64,000 nt of DNA from Melanopsichium pennsylvanicum. Lineage: Eukaryota > Basidiomycota > Ustilaginomycetes > Ustilaginales. The notes under the pieces are model-generated. The model searched no databases, was not told the origin of the DNA, and saw only the letters and a program-made list of their open reading frames with translations. Made by a program: the position numbers and the translations under genes. The DNA lies in assembly GCA_900208305.1 (NCBI GenBank), contig OAPG01000006.1, positions 1 through 64,000 on the forward strand, in the 5' to 3' direction. This document shows positions 19,871 to 31,261 of this stretch, one piece after another. The stretch's first letter is position 1; the number at the start of each line of letters is the position of its first letter.

Positions 19871-21099
19871 CTTGGAATTTGGATTCGAGTGGTAGGTCGA
19901 AAGAATGTCGGAAAGACTTGGTCAGGATGTGTAACGGGATTGGATTTGTTCGTCTCTGAAGTGAAATCAAGAAGGGGTAACCCAATGCAGCTCGAGTTGT
20001 TTAAATGCCTTTTCACACGCATAGAGGAGAGCACACATTGCGGAGATAGGGTCACACTCTCTAATGGTTGTGTTTGAGTGCGAAGAAAAAATGATGAGCA
20101 AGGTGACACGCGGGAATGTGGATGATGAGCAGAGCACTGACACCTGTCAAGGATCTCGTCCAAAAATTCTGGATGAGGATGAGGCATGTGACACTTGAAC
20201 CCAAGCCACAGAAGCGGCTTACAGAGTACGGTAGCCAAATTTGCGGTGAGAGAATCAATTTGTGTGAATGCAGACGTTGCGTGTCAGGACCCTGATCAGC
20301 GATGCGTTGCGGAAAAAAAAATCGGAGGGGTCCCCACCACCACTCTGCTGCATACAATGACGACTGCTATCTTATGAAAGGAAGGGGTGGGAATTCCTTT
20401 CATCTTTTCATGAAAATGCCATCAGTCTGATCGCTCACTATCCCAATCTCACCTTGTTGGACGCCCGATCATCGGGGCTCGAACCTTGTCTCTCGTGAAT
20501 CTGTATAGTAAAAGATGTTGTAAAATGCTCTGAAGCTCCTCCGCGCCCTTGAGCTTGGGCAGAGTTGGACAGTGCATGAGTGCCGGTCTCGGCGCAACTT
20601 GAGATAATGCGAAGCCTGTATGGACACCCTAGTCGCTCGTTACACACTGTGAAACTGACCAACCAACTTGCCCATTGCGAGGAAATTGAGCAGTCCTGTA
20701 CTGATCTATGTGTAACACTGACGAGGAGAATCTAGTCCTCGTCTAAAAGGCACAACGCAATGGTCTCCAGTTGGAAGGACGAACCACTGTATGGCGCGTC
20801 GACCAGTTAAGAGACGAGGGTCTCGCTAAGACGCAACCAAGACATTGCTCGTTCTTACACACTAGCTTTTTCATCTGATCCGATGCATGTATCGCAAATT
20901 GTCGTCTGTACACACTCTAAAAGCGAGGAAATTCGAATAGTATGGAGGGAAATAGCATTGTTCTATGCTATTGATTTTACGAAAGGCCGACACACGCCTG
21001 ACAGAGCAAGAACGAAGAAGGTGTTCTGTGCAACCGCAAGTCGCCAAACATAGTGAGCACTGAAGACAAGACTGCAACTCAGACGAGATGCCACCATCA
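19871..21099. other. Intergenic region, no gene recognised
   Basis: About 1.2 kb between the unknown two-exon gene and the 3' end of the endoglucanase. The open frames here show no domain, good start context or splice support. Confidence 0.45.
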
Positions 21100-22100
21100 T
21101 CAATGGCGATGGCCGCTAAGCTGGTGGTGACCCTTGGCCAAATATCTGTGACCAGTGGATCTGCTCGCACCGCCGATACCACAAACTGCCGAGTCGGGGA
21201 TGTAACCGAACTCGGCGTCAGCAGCTTTTCGTTGATCGAATTTGCGACTGCCGAGGTAGGCCGCAAAGGTCAGCGCGGGCTCATCCTTCCTTTGGCAGCC
21301 AGTTCGGTCAATATGAGCTTTGGAACATCTGACCCTCGTAGGCGTGCCCTTCATGTTGACCGAGTTGCCCCACTCTTTCATCCTCCACATGCAACCAGGC
21401 TGAAGGTCTTTAGGAAGATGGGCGCACCCAGCCTCGTCACGGTCCAGACCACCGTACTGTTTGCCCCACAAGCTGATCTCGGTGTTCCATTGAACTGGGC
21501 ATCCCTTGGTTTGGTAACCTATACCCATTCCAGGTACAAGAATGTCAAGTCCACCTGAGTTGACATCGCCTCCAATATTGATTACTTGGTAGAAAAGCGT
21601 TTGGATCTTGTTTGTCTGGGCACCTTCAAATTCAGCAACATAGCAAGCGCATGAGTTCTCTTCCTCGGTCATGCTTGTCATAGCTGCAAAACCATAGCCG
21701 ATGGTGGGGTTGACATCATCGGTCCAAGGCTGCTGGCACGAGCACTGAAACTCAGAGCCACCACCACAACCGGACGAGTCGGAATCGTCGCGACGAGGAC
21801 CCGTGACGATGGTACGCCCGTCAGCTTGACAGACAGCAACCGGCTGCGTGACTGGAGCCTTTCCAGCTGTAGCGGGTAACGGAGAAAAGGGGTGCACACG
21901 GCAAAAGTCGGATTAGAATCTTGAGTCCGATCATGTCACTCGGCTGGAGTCAAGTACTACTTACCCCAGCTGGAACTTGGCTTGCAGCAATCCCAGTACA
22001 TTGTAGCAGCAGTGGCATCGACAACGGCCGGTGCCATCAGGCCGACAGTTGCTGCGATGGTAGTGATAAGGAGGATCGACTTGCGAGCATCAAATACCAT
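21100..22100 (-). CDS. egl1: GH45 endo-1,4-beta-glucanase, Egl1 type, two exons
   Basis: Secreted cellulase of glycoside hydrolase family 45. Exons 22100-21965 and 21866-21100 on the minus strand, intron 21964-21867 (98 nt, donor GTAAGT, acceptor CTACAG), phase 1, giving 300 aa. Residues 1-29 are a signal peptide (SILLITTIAATVGLMAPAVV). The GH45 signature is MYWDCCKPSSSW with the catalytic nucleophilic-face Asp37. The second catalytic region is GGDVNSGGLDILVPGMGIG with the conserved Asp. Many Cys (CSCQQPW, CACYVAEF, GCPVQW, GCMWRM) fit a disulfide-rich fold. Usual fungal GH45 reads ...KPSCAW; here the expected Cys is Ser, as part of SSSW. The smut Egl1 is known to be filament-specific; the assignment is by family and lineage. 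The C-terminus after AVCGIGG is odd and His-rich. Confidence 0.85.
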
Positions 22101-22399
22101 CTTGACGCTATATGAGTAGGTCAAAAATTCCTTGAAATGGGAAAAGGAGTGTATATGGAGGCTGTAATTGAGAGACAGAAGGGGGTGATACCGAAAGTTG
22201 CCTGTCAAAGGAACGATCGAGCGAAGAGGAGTCACAACGAGGAGCTATGAGTATTGCGAAGGAAGTGAGTCGGATCTACCGGCCTCTGTGAAGACTTGCA
22301 CAGCAAGTCAGTCAGGTGAAAAGCAAAGAAATAGAAAGAAGCAAGTCGGAAGGATGAGGAGCAAAGTCAGGGGGAAGTTTTCGTGCTTGCGGGAGGGCC

Positions 22400-22405
22400 T
22401 TTATA
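22400..22405 (-). promoter_or_regulatory. Possible TATA box of egl1
   Basis: TATAAA on the minus strand, 300 bp upstream of the egl1 ATG. It would imply a 5' UTR of roughly 250-270 nt. Motif only. Confidence 0.3.
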
Positions 22406-22797
22406 TGTCTGCGTGTGACGCTCCGAACCCCTTCAGAGCTCTTACAGTTTTGAGCAGCAGGACTTTATTTCCCGTCCTTCTTCTCGACGCCTACCACAAC
22501 CACTGTGGGCTTTTGCTTTAGGAGCAAGTTAACTTAATACTATAGATCTCGAGCACCGATCAGTCGACGGCGGCGCGGCGTGCTTGGGTCTCTTCATTGT
22601 TACGGGTCGGTTGTCAGAGTTTTGTCCAATGCGAATGGAATTGTTACCTTTACTTGATCTGTGACTTCCTAGAACTGGGCAGAACACAGTGAGTGAAATG
22701 CTCCTATTTTGGTACAGCGTTGCTACGTAGGTGTCGGATCGCATGGCAACAAGTGGGAGTTCCACTGGACAACCGCCATAGCGCCAGATCACATATG

Positions 22798-22879
22798 AAG
22801 CACAGCTCATCAAGCACAGCTCATCAAGCACAGCTCATCAAGCACAGCTCATCAAGCACAGCTCATCAAGCACAGCTTC
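22798..22879. repeat. 14-bp tandem repeat, 5 full copies plus a partial one
   Basis: Unit AAGCACAGCTCATC repeated exactly five times (22798-22867), then AAGCACAGCTTC. It lies 700 bp upstream of egl1 and about 970 bp upstream of NUP192. It contains AGCT palindromes in each unit. Confidence 0.95.
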
Positions 22880-23847
22880 AAGCCAGTGCACCTTTCATCT
22901 CACGATGATAGTTTTCCGATGATGATACAGCATCACGGCGGGCCCTAGCATATACAACGTTGGACGCCAGCATCGATCTACGGAAGTTGTCATAGCCACC
23001 ATCTCAGCTCCTGTGAAGCACAGGAAAACGACACAGTCATGCCGAAATTGCGGAATCGGCAGGGACTTGATGGCTCAAATGTGTGTGATAATGCATGATC
23101 GGCGAGATGATGAGATACACACTGGTTGTGGTGCAGTACAGTAAATGATCATCTTCGTTCAGGGAGATCCAAGATACCGGATCGATAGCCGTAAGCAACA
23201 TTGGCAAGGCAGAGGCAACACGAAAATGATTCCAGGGTAAAGGGAAAGGGAGAGGGAAAATGATCCAAAATAATCCAATTTTATTATTGAACCGCCAAAA
23301 GGCATCGAATTGGGCGTGACCAGACTCGGATCGGGAGCGTAATTTGACAGCCGATCCTCATGAAACCGCTCGATCCACGATCACCAGCGAGGAGAAAAAG
23401 GTGTTCGTACTGGGCTGCGCTGTACTCTTCTTCAATTTTTCTCGTGTCGCGGAAGTTGAGTTTAACTTAGTGAAAGTCGAAAGCGCTTGGTTCACCATCA
23501 TAAGTCATCTTCTTCCTTTCTGTTACTTTCAAGCTGAGACCATCATCGCCTCTTGACCCCTTTTCGGCTTTGTTGATCTTCTAACCTCACCGTATACCAA
23601 CAACAGTTGCCGGAAAGTGCCTCAATCGCTCATAAGATATATAGCTGCCACTTATCGCATCTTCAGCCAATCGCGCTGTTCTCGACTGGGATGCTCCTTT
23701 GAGCTTGTCCCACCGTTGTTTCATCCTAACACAGGCTCTATTGAACTCCATCAAAACGACGTCTTTCAGCATACAAGGTCCTCTATCTAGTAGTAGGCGC
23801 TCAACTACATCCTCACTTGCTGCATCGCCACCACAGGAAGCCTCAGA

Positions 23848-26800
23848 ATGCCTACTCTACCGACCACGTCCACATCCAGCGGCGGCACAGGCGGTGTCGC
23901 AGTCTTTGAGCCTGCACGCTTCGAGCGCCTTCATCGTATCATCAATGAGGCTGCTTCGAACCCTGTGCGACTCTCGCGCTCCAATGACTGGTTTGTCACC
24001 ATCGACAGGAGTCGCTCCGACCTCGCAGACCTCGGCAAGGTCCGACCACAGTCTGATGTCGAACGTAAGGAGATCGAATCAGGTAAGTGCCACTCTGCCG
24101 CCTTAAGTATGTCCCAGCAATCATGTTTCCTGACCCAGTTATCCTCGTCGCCTCTGTTTTTGCATCCTCCCAACGCTATAGGCAAGATCACAATCAATGG
24201 AAATACGCAGAATCTCAACCCGGACTTCGCTCAGCAGTCGCTTTTGCTGGCACGCGAACTCGCCGTCTCAGAACATTTCGCTGCTTCGTTGCTCCAGCAA
24301 GGTCTTGCAGGCCGCGCAAAATGGGGCCGTCCTGCCATGGAGGTCGCATGTATCCTTTTCCACCGCGAACGACTCGCTTTGCTCGCATGTCTCAAGGAAC
24401 TTCTCCGCAACGCTCTCACCATGCCGTTCGAGGAAGACGTCGAAGCACAGCGCATGGGAATGAAGATGGAGCAGCTCGTCGAGTCGCTAGCTTCCATCGA
24501 AACTTCTGTCGGCTCCTCCACTTCCACAAGGAAGGTAACCCTAGCTGAGCGCATCCTTGTAGAGATCGACAATGCCAAGCAGTCCGCAGCTCGCGTCAAG
24601 ACTTCGCTCGAATCGCCAAACACCCTCGTCAGCCAGGGTATTCAGACGCAGACATCCAACTTCCTTGGTCTCGGCAGCAGCCAGGCTGCAGCACAACCAG
24701 CATCATCATCGATCGCCATCAATGGCAGATTTAGCGACGAGATTCAGCTCGACCGCCTAAGCTGGCTGCGCGAAGAGCGACGTGAGCTCGGTCATTTGCT
24801 CTACCTGCTATCGATCTCGTCTTTGCTCACACCATCTAATATCTCGGCTGTCCTTCGATGGCTCGCTGCTGTCTCCGCCGAAACGTACGACGAGATGACC
24901 ATCTACATTCTGACCGCATTGCTCGGCGCCATCGACGCTACTCCCGAGGCGCGAGCTACGATGGCGGACCGAGCCAACAGAGGCACGCTCCGCAAATCAG
25001 TAGATGCGCTGCTCGACGATGAGTCCTTCATCACATCTACACATGCCGAAATCACGCGCAAGAAGTGGGCGTTCGGCGAGCTCAACAGTGCTGTTGCGCT
25101 GCAATGGTCCATCTTTTTGGTTGAGGCTTTCTCACGTAACCCGACCTACCGCAACCAGCTGTCGATCTCCGAAGAGCAGATCCAGGATCTCGTACTGCAG
25201 TCCATCACCGGCTCGTCGCTGTCCAAGGACTCGAAAGCAGCGAGCAGCTGCGATGGGCCCTCCGGTGGCGCCTTCATCTTCCTCGTCATGCGCATCCTCG
25301 CATTCAGACAAAAGACCATCGATGCACTCTTCGGCGAGGAAGAGGGTGCTGTGGCGGCAGAGGCAGATGTCGCGGCTGCAGACCTCGTCGACAAAAACGC
25401 TTGGGACGACGAGGTGGATGCCGAGTTTAGGGAGTATGTCGTACAGCAGATCCACAATCTCGCCGTGGGCACCACCTCCGTCATGCTGCCCATGCTGCGA
25501 CGCATTCAACGCTCCGAGGAAGATGCTGCTTTCGCTCTTGCCAGAGGGGTGACTGCACGATCGGGTGGCTCGGCACCACCAGAACGTAGATACGACATCG
25601 AGGCACTCTTCGACCTGATCGCTTTGCTCTGCCGCGGCCGACCTGAGGCTGGATTGCCCTACTGGGTCGGACCGGACAACCGCACAACGCGCTTCCTCGC
25701 TTGGGCAATCGACGTGCGCGAGCCAGGCCATCAACGTGCATTGCTGAACATGCTCGCAGCCATGTCTTCAGGCCCATCTAGCGCCAGTCAAGCGTACGCG
25801 CTGCTTGATCAGGAGAGCGGACAGAGCGGGGCTGCTGGTGAAGGTCGGCTCGTCTCATGGAGCCGTTTCTTCGAATGGATCTCCTACTACGTCGACATCT
25901 TCCACCAGGCAGTCAATGCACCGTCCTTTCACCCTCCCAGCTACCAGACTCTGGCGATGCCAAAGAACGAAGAGACGCTGCTCATTGGCTTCGTCCGCCT
26001 CTTCCGCAATGTCATCTACTTCTCGCATGCCGCTCGCGACGCTTTGCTCCAGAACTCATCGTATGATGCACTCGACAAGCTTTTCTCGCTTCTGACATGT
26101 CCCATCCCTGTGGAGCTCAAGGCAGGCATCCTTGATGCACTCTCGGCCTTTCTGCACAACTTGACTGGCGCTTCTGCGGCTCGAGCCCGTTTCTCGATCA
26201 TCGCAACACAGCTCTGGGATCGCTTCGACGAGTGCGGTTTGCTGCCCTCTGACGATGCTGCCAAGTCGCGTTTGAACGACAACACCAACGGATCTGCTTC
26301 ATTTGGTTCTTCGTTCAAGCCGCTTGCATCCAAAGGTGTCCTGTACGAGCTCGAAAACTTTGAGGTACCTCTTCGTACCTTCCCGGGCTCCACGAGCTTC
26401 GTCAACTTCTTGAAGGCATTGGTACAGCTTCCTCCTAGCGCCCTTGCTGCCGGCTCCGGGGCTCTTTCCGATGCTGTAACGACCTCAGCGGCTGGTGCCA
26501 ACCCTTTCAACACCATTGTCACCTACGATCAGCGGTCACCACAGCAAATGCAGTCTCAGCCGGGATTTCAGCACCACGTAGGCCAGCGTAGGCAGCTCCG
26601 ATCCGTCGAAGCATACGTCGAGTTCGTCGTCGATCACGTCTTCCTTAAGGCACGCACACGCGACTATGTCGAGCCTGCGGAGCAATGGCGTGTCGTCGCG
26701 TCGTGTCTCGACTTTATAGAGCGATCCCTACGCTCATATGACCTGGCAGCACTGCTCCGCAGCAGTGAGGGCGCTGATGCCGTTTCGGACCCTGCCTTGC

Positions 26801-29800
26801 TCACGCAGCTCGCCTCGCATCCCGGGTTCTTCCTTATGCGTCGCATTCTAACTGGGTCCAAGATGGTCGGCGAAATGCTTGGCATCCTCGTTCCCGGCTC
26901 GGGTCTCGCTGCATTTGAGGCGATCAACCAAAACCGCGCAAGCACTTTCTTCTACGGCACCTCGGTCCGACACGTCCTTAGCATCCTTGATCGTGTGCTT
27001 CGATACCAGGACCTCTTCGTGCAGGTCTTGATCCCAACCCTGGTCGACTCGACCCTCAGTGGCGTCGAGCTCCCGTTCGACGTCTCAGCTCGTGTAGGCA
27101 ACTCAGGATCGTATAGCAGCTTCGACATCCAGTTGCTTCACGCACACGAATCTGTTGTCCAGATTGCACTACTCATCAACTGTGTCCGCGACGACGTCGC
27201 GCTTCTCTCGATCCGTCTGCTTGGCCTCATCGCCCGCACTGCGGCTTTCAGCGCCGTCGATCGCTTCGGCGAGATGGGCTACCGACGCAAGATGAACCGT
27301 CTCGTCGGCTTGCTCGAGATGAGCGACGAGGCTGGTCGCGTCAAGGCTGGCTACGTCGGCCGACTGGAAACCGAAGCCTCTGGAGATGCCGGAAGCGCCA
27401 GGCTCATCGAGACGCTCAACGCTCTCGCTGGAGGTAGTGCTGTCGACGACGATGAAGAAGCGGATTTGCTGGCATCGAGCGGCAGAATGGACGGCACCAC
27501 AGCGCTGGCTTCGGGCGATGCTGTCGAAGCAATTCAGATTACCATCATTAATTTGTTGCTCGCAGGTACCGGACTCGACCAGCCCGCGCCTAACGTCGCT
27601 CATCTTTTGCTCGGCTACGACCTGCGAGCAGTCCGACCTGAACACCAGATCATCATCGATCCCGACGCCCAGACTGCTGCACCCAGCGCCATCCATGCCA
27701 TTCTCGCTCTTCTGCGCCCCGAGTCAGATGGCGAGGGAGCCTCCTTCTTGAGCCTTGCCGAGCGATCGCCAGGCTTTGCTGAGAAGTGTCATGCCCTCAT
27801 CCTGCGCCTTTGCACACATCCGTTCACAAGCGCTGCTACACTCCGTTACCTGCGCACCAAGGAAGACTTTGTCGTGCAGCAGCTTCGCAGCCTCTCGCTC
27901 GTGCCTGCTGAGCAGGCAACATTGACTGCCAGCTCGGCTGCGTTGGGTTTTGTTCAGTTTGCTGACGGCCAGGCCATCGAAACGACAGTTGATCGTGTCA
28001 CTGCCTCGCTGCGGATGCGTGCCTCGCTGCTGGAACTCACCGCTCTTGAGCTGCACTCGCTCTTGAATGCCGGTATGCAGTCACGAGCTGCGCGTGTCGT
28101 TGCAGCGCTATTTGGCTCCAACGCCACCGTGGGCGGTGGTAGCGACGTTGACGCGGATGACAGCACCGACGAGAACGATCTCCTGCTCGGTACCGAACGC
28201 GATTTCCGACTCGGCGATGGTGGCGCGGAGGCGCGCACTTTCGGCGGCGTTCGCTTCCTCGAAATCTTGCAGAGTCTTGACTTTGAATGGGACGACCACC
28301 GCGAAGCTCTTGGCCAGAACATCACCGTCATCTCTCCTGAGCAGCTCGACCTTGCTAGACGGCACGACGCCGTCGTGGGACCTCGACTCTACGACCTTGG
28401 CGCGGTACTCGCCATACTGGTGCGAGAAAAGACTCTCCTCCAGCAGAAGGGCAGCCTGCGCGATGCTGGCCAAACCAACCCTTTCCTGGAGCAGGCTGCG
28501 TTCGTCCTGCAGTGGGCTTCGGCTCAGAATGCCAAGAAAGCCGTCGCATTCACGCGCCGAAGGGTGCTGCAAGCTTGGCGCCACACGCTTGACATGGTTC
28601 TGGCGCGCGCTGCTGGTTTGCTGCGCACCGAAGTTCGATCGGGGCTGATGTTTGATTGCCTGTCGGAGCTCCTGCCACGCATCGCCACGCCTTCGACCAA
28701 TGCCGGTGGCCTTGACGTGCCTTCTGCTGATCTCGTTGCTGGAGCGGTGCTCTCGCTGCTCACCTCGCTGCGACAGCACCGCATCGAGTTGACCACAGGG
28801 GCCCTCGACCTCGATGCTGTCGATGCACTCCCTGTTGACCGGCTCCTCACCACGCTGCGTGCACTCATCGATTCGGTACTCAGGCTTGAAACCACCACAC
28901 TGGCTCGCGGCAACCTTTACTCGGCGCTGATCAACTTCTTGCAATTGTTAAAGTCTGGCAGCGGTGCCGAAGCTAACGGCGACGCAGGAGTCGATGACTC
29001 GGCTTCTATGCTCGCTACAGACATCGACGAGACCATGTCCATTGACGGTGTCTCGACTACCACCACCAACGTGTTCAGGAGTCGCGCGCAGACGACAAGC
29101 TTGGAGGCGCGAACCCGCACCTTGCTTGCCTCGCACGCCGAACGCTTGATGGATGTGCTCGGTCGCGACGCATTAGATGCCAGCGACCTGTCCAAGACCA
29201 TCGCTTTCACCCTGCTCGACAAACTCTGCGCACTCGATGCCGCACCTTCCAGCTCCTCCTCGCGACGTGGCGGCTCGAGGTGCCTTGACTTGCTCGACCG
29301 CCGAGGCTACACCAAGAGCTTCGTCACTGCGCTTCGGGACTCCGACCTAGCCTTGCAGGAGACACTCCGACCTGATCCTGCCAGCTTGAATGCCATTTAC
29401 GTCTACGAAGCGCGCCTGGCCTTCTTCAACCGCATGGCACAGACGCGTGACGGCGCCGAGAGGCTGCTCAACGCCAAGATCTTTGACGTGCTCGCTCAGT
29501 CTGATTTCCTCGCTGCTCGTCCTGACCAGGATCAAGAATTTGTTGATCTAGATAGCTTTCTCCCTGCTGCTACAGAGCGTTACAATGCTCTCCTCACGCC
29601 AGTGCTCCAGTTGACGACCAGCATCCTTGCCAGCACTTCAGCTGCCTCAGCCTTATCGCCTAGCCAAGGTCCTTATGGCATCTCTAAGGCTTTGGCTCCT
29701 ACTTCTGCCGCAGCAGCTCCTCGCCATGCACTGGCGCTGTTGACCGCTCATCGGGACGCGCTCCTCACAGTACTCCGTGCGCCCCTGCAGGAATTCTGTT

Positions 29801-30909
29801 CCTTCGCTCAGCTTGGCCAAGCCCACCTCGTGGTCGCCATTTTCGTGCTGATCATGCCCTCGCTTGACGATGATGCTCAGCAGGCGCCCAGCCCGCTCGC
29901 ACCTTTCCACACGGCGATCGTTGCTTTCGCTGCTGTCTACCTACATACCACATCGTGGCGATCGCGTGTCGTGCCGTTCAATGAGGCCGAGCGCGAGGAG
30001 GCCCGCACGCCGACTGCATCCCTTCGTGCTCTGCGGGCTTCGAGCGAGGCTCATAAAGGTGCTAATGGAGCGGAAGAGGAGAACGTCTTCAGTGTCAGGG
30101 TCAACGCAATGGTCGTTCGAATTCAGATGATTCTTCTTTCATACCTCGAGGCAGCGAGTGATGCACGCGGCAGCAACGCCGCTAGGACCCGACCTGTGCT
30201 GGTTCCTTCGCTAGCGGCCAATCGCGAGCGTTCGCGTACACCTTACGGTGGAGGTGATGATGGTGCAGATGGCGGTTCGTCACGTGCCGGGCTCCTTCGA
30301 TCTCAGCGTGCATCTGCCGCAGCATCAACCGTCCCTAGCATTGGTAGCCTCGTTGCAGCTCTTGATGAATACACGGACGGCGTCGCCAAAGAGCTGCAAG
30401 GTCTAGAGAACATCGAGATGCTTCTTGAGAATATAGACTCCGTCCGACAGGATGAGTTGGACGAACTAACGCACGATGCGCTCGGTGAAATCACGGCTGG
30501 CGAACTTTCACCTGCACAACGCCGCTCTGTCGCCGTTCGCCAATTGCGCACTCGCAAGACCGCGTTGCGCGCTTCGTCCACATCGAAGCTGGATGCTGTT
30601 GAACTCATCTTGGTGCTGCTCATCAGGCATATCGAGTTCTTCCGCACGGTCAGCACAGACCGCACCAACACCTCCGTTTCGTTGACTGGGGCAAGAGCTT
30701 CGCCTGCTCCAGTGTTCGGTGGGGCAAGCTTGCACTTTGACCGAACGCACTTGATGCAAAGCCTTGCAGAATCGCTGCTGCCAGTGGTCGAGGACAAGAT
30801 CGGTTACCTCTCGCTGCCACCTAGTCTGGTGGCCAATGCGAGAGAGAGGCAGAGTTTTCTCCAAATGGCCGGAAGGAGGCTGGCTGGTTTCTTCACCGAG
30901 GCAGACTAG
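23848..30909 (+). CDS. NUP192: Inner-ring nucleoporin Nup192/Nup205
   Basis: Giant alpha-solenoid scaffold of the nuclear pore inner ring, binding partner of the Nic96 and Nup53 class. Two exons, 23848-24082 and 24182-30909, 2320 aa. The 99-nt intron (24083-24181) has GTAAGT and CTATAG ends. It is a multiple of three and has no stop, so a simple reading frame runs straight through it and gains 33 spurious residues. Splicing joins ESG to KITINGNTQNLNPDFAQQ, restoring the conserved N-terminal Nup192 segment, followed by SLLLARELAVSEHFAASLLQ. The rest is helical with acidic and Ser/Ala-rich loops. Near the C-terminus ENIEMLLENIDSVRQDELDE and ESLLPVVEDKIGYLSLP fit the family. Codon use is strongly biased to C-ending codons, as in a well-expressed housekeeping gene. 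Confidence 0.87.
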   Translation: MPTLPTTSTSSGGTGGVAVFEPARFERLHRIINEAASNPVRLSRSNDWFVTIDRSRSDLADLGKVRPQSDVERKEIESGKCHSAALSMSQQSCFLTQLSSSPLFLHPPNAIGKITINGNTQNLNPDFAQQSLLLARELAVSEHFAASLLQQGLAGRAKWGRPAMEVACILFHRERLALLACLKELLRNALTMPFEEDVEAQRMGMKMEQLVESLASIETSVGSSTSTRKVTLAERILVEIDNAKQSAARVKTSLESPNTLVSQGIQTQTSNFLGLGSSQAAAQPASSSIAINGRFSDEIQLDRLSWLREERRELGHLLYLLSISSLLTPSNISAVLRWLAAVSAETYDEMTIYILTALLGAIDATPEARATMADRANRGTLRKSVDALLDDESFITSTHAEITRKKWAFGELNSAVALQWSIFLVEAFSRNPTYRNQLSISEEQIQDLVLQSITGSSLSKDSKAASSCDGPSGGAFIFLVMRILAFRQKTIDALFGEEEGAVAAEADVAAADLVDKNAWDDEVDAEFREYVVQQIHNLAVGTTSVMLPMLRRIQRSEEDAAFALARGVTARSGGSAPPERRYDIEALFDLIALLCRGRPEAGLPYWVGPDNRTTRFLAWAIDVREPGHQRALLNMLAAMSSGPSSASQAYALLDQESGQSGAAGEGRLVSWSRFFEWISYYVDIFHQAVNAPSFHPPSYQTLAMPKNEETLLIGFVRLFRNVIYFSHAARDALLQNSSYDALDKLFSLLTCPIPVELKAGILDALSAFLHNLTGASAARARFSIIATQLWDRFDECGLLPSDDAAKSRLNDNTNGSASFGSSFKPLASKGVLYELENFEVPLRTFPGSTSFVNFLKALVQLPPSALAAGSGALSDAVTTSAAGANPFNTIVTYDQRSPQQMQSQPGFQHHVGQRRQLRSVEAYVEFVVDHVFLKARTRDYVEPAEQWRVVASCLDFIERSLRSYDLAALLRSSEGADAVSDPALLTQLASHPGFFLMRRILTGSKMVGEMLGILVPGSGLAAFEAINQNRASTFFYGTSVRHVLSILDRVLRYQDLFVQVLIPTLVDSTLSGVELPFDVSARVGNSGSYSSFDIQLLHAHESVVQIALLINCVRDDVALLSIRLLGLIARTAAFSAVDRFGEMGYRRKMNRLVGLLEMSDEAGRVKAGYVGRLETEASGDAGSARLIETLNALAGGSAVDDDEEADLLASSGRMDGTTALASGDAVEAIQITIINLLLAGTGLDQPAPNVAHLLLGYDLRAVRPEHQIIIDPDAQTAAPSAIHAILALLRPESDGEGASFLSLAERSPGFAEKCHALILRLCTHPFTSAATLRYLRTKEDFVVQQLRSLSLVPAEQATLTASSAALGFVQFADGQAIETTVDRVTASLRMRASLLELTALELHSLLNAGMQSRAARVVAALFGSNATVGGGSDVDADDSTDENDLLLGTERDFRLGDGGAEARTFGGVRFLEILQSLDFEWDDHREALGQNITVISPEQLDLARRHDAVVGPRLYDLGAVLAILVREKTLLQQKGSLRDAGQTNPFLEQAAFVLQWASAQNAKKAVAFTRRRVLQAWRHTLDMVLARAAGLLRTEVRSGLMFDCLSELLPRIATPSTNAGGLDVPSADLVAGAVLSLLTSLRQHRIELTTGALDLDAVDALPVDRLLTTLRALIDSVLRLETTTLARGNLYSALINFLQLLKSGSGAEANGDAGVDDSASMLATDIDETMSIDGVSTTTTNVFRSRAQTTSLEARTRTLLASHAERLMDVLGRDALDASDLSKTIAFTLLDKLCALDAAPSSSSSRRGGSRCLDLLDRRGYTKSFVTALRDSDLALQETLRPDPASLNAIYVYEARLAFFNRMAQTRDGAERLLNAKIFDVLAQSDFLAARPDQDQEFVDLDSFLPAATERYNALLTPVLQLTTSILASTSAASALSPSQGPYGISKALAPTSAAAAPRHALALLTAHRDALLTVLRAPLQEFCSFAQLGQAHLVVAIFVLIMPSLDDDAQQAPSPLAPFHTAIVAFAAVYLHTTSWRSRVVPFNEAEREEARTPTASLRALRASSEAHKGANGAEEENVFSVRVNAMVVRIQMILLSYLEAASDARGSNAARTRPVLVPSLAANRERSRTPYGGGDDGADGGSSRAGLLRSQRASAAASTVPSIGSLVAALDEYTDGVAKELQGLENIEMLLENIDSVRQDELDELTHDALGEITAGELSPAQRRSVAVRQLRTRKTALRASSTSKLDAVELILVLLIRHIEFFRTVSTDRTNTSVSLTGARASPAPVFGGASLHFDRTHLMQSLAESLLPVVEDKIGYLSLPPSLVANARERQSFLQMAGRRLAGFFTEAD

Positions 30910-31154
30910 ACAGTCCCTTCCACACGAGCTTTGAGTCGACCAGTCTCTTTTTGTATCAACCTCACATAAATTTTCCAAATTGAAGCTACCTTGGACGATC
31001 TCATCATGCCTCTCGCCATTGAATGCCTCGACTGTGCGTATCTCTTGGCAACAAGAAGCAAAATATTGATGCTAACCTGAGTCTTAAAAAAGTTAACCTT
31101 TGCTATCATAATTGTATATGTCTGCAATGCCGAAGCACGCAACACATCAAGCGA

Positions 31155-31261
31155 TCCGAATTAGTTTAGTGGCTATGACGGCGCCTTGTCATCTCAGGAT
31201 GCACTTCTATGTTCTCCGCGTTTATACGGCGCAGACCCGGGTTCAATTCCCGGATTCGGAG
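31155..31261 (+). tRNA. tRNA-Asp(GTC) with 35-nt intron, copy 1
   Basis: Acceptor TCCGAAT pairs with ATTCGGA, discriminator G. The anticodon stem GCGCC/GGCGC encloses TTGTCA, a 35-nt intron after position 37, then C38, so the anticodon is GTC (Asp). The T arm is CCCGGGTTCAATTCCCGG. Mature length is 72 nt before CCA. A T-run (31264-31269) follows as Pol III terminator. The mature sequence is identical to copies 2 and 3 but the intron differs from theirs in length and sequence. Confidence 0.92.

Larger units (their letters stand above)
22101..23847. other. Divergent promoter region of egl1 and NUP192
   Basis: 1.75 kb without a supported gene apart from the 14-bp tandem repeat and the TATA-like box. 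A purine-rich segment (AAAGGGAAAGGGAGAGGGAAAA) lies near 23239-23260. The last 250 bp before NUP192 are likely its 5' UTR. Confidence 0.5.

Noticed and set aside
20455..20500. Minus-strand box B-like GGTTCGAGCCCC
   Set aside because: No T stem, anticodon arm or acceptor stem could be built around it.
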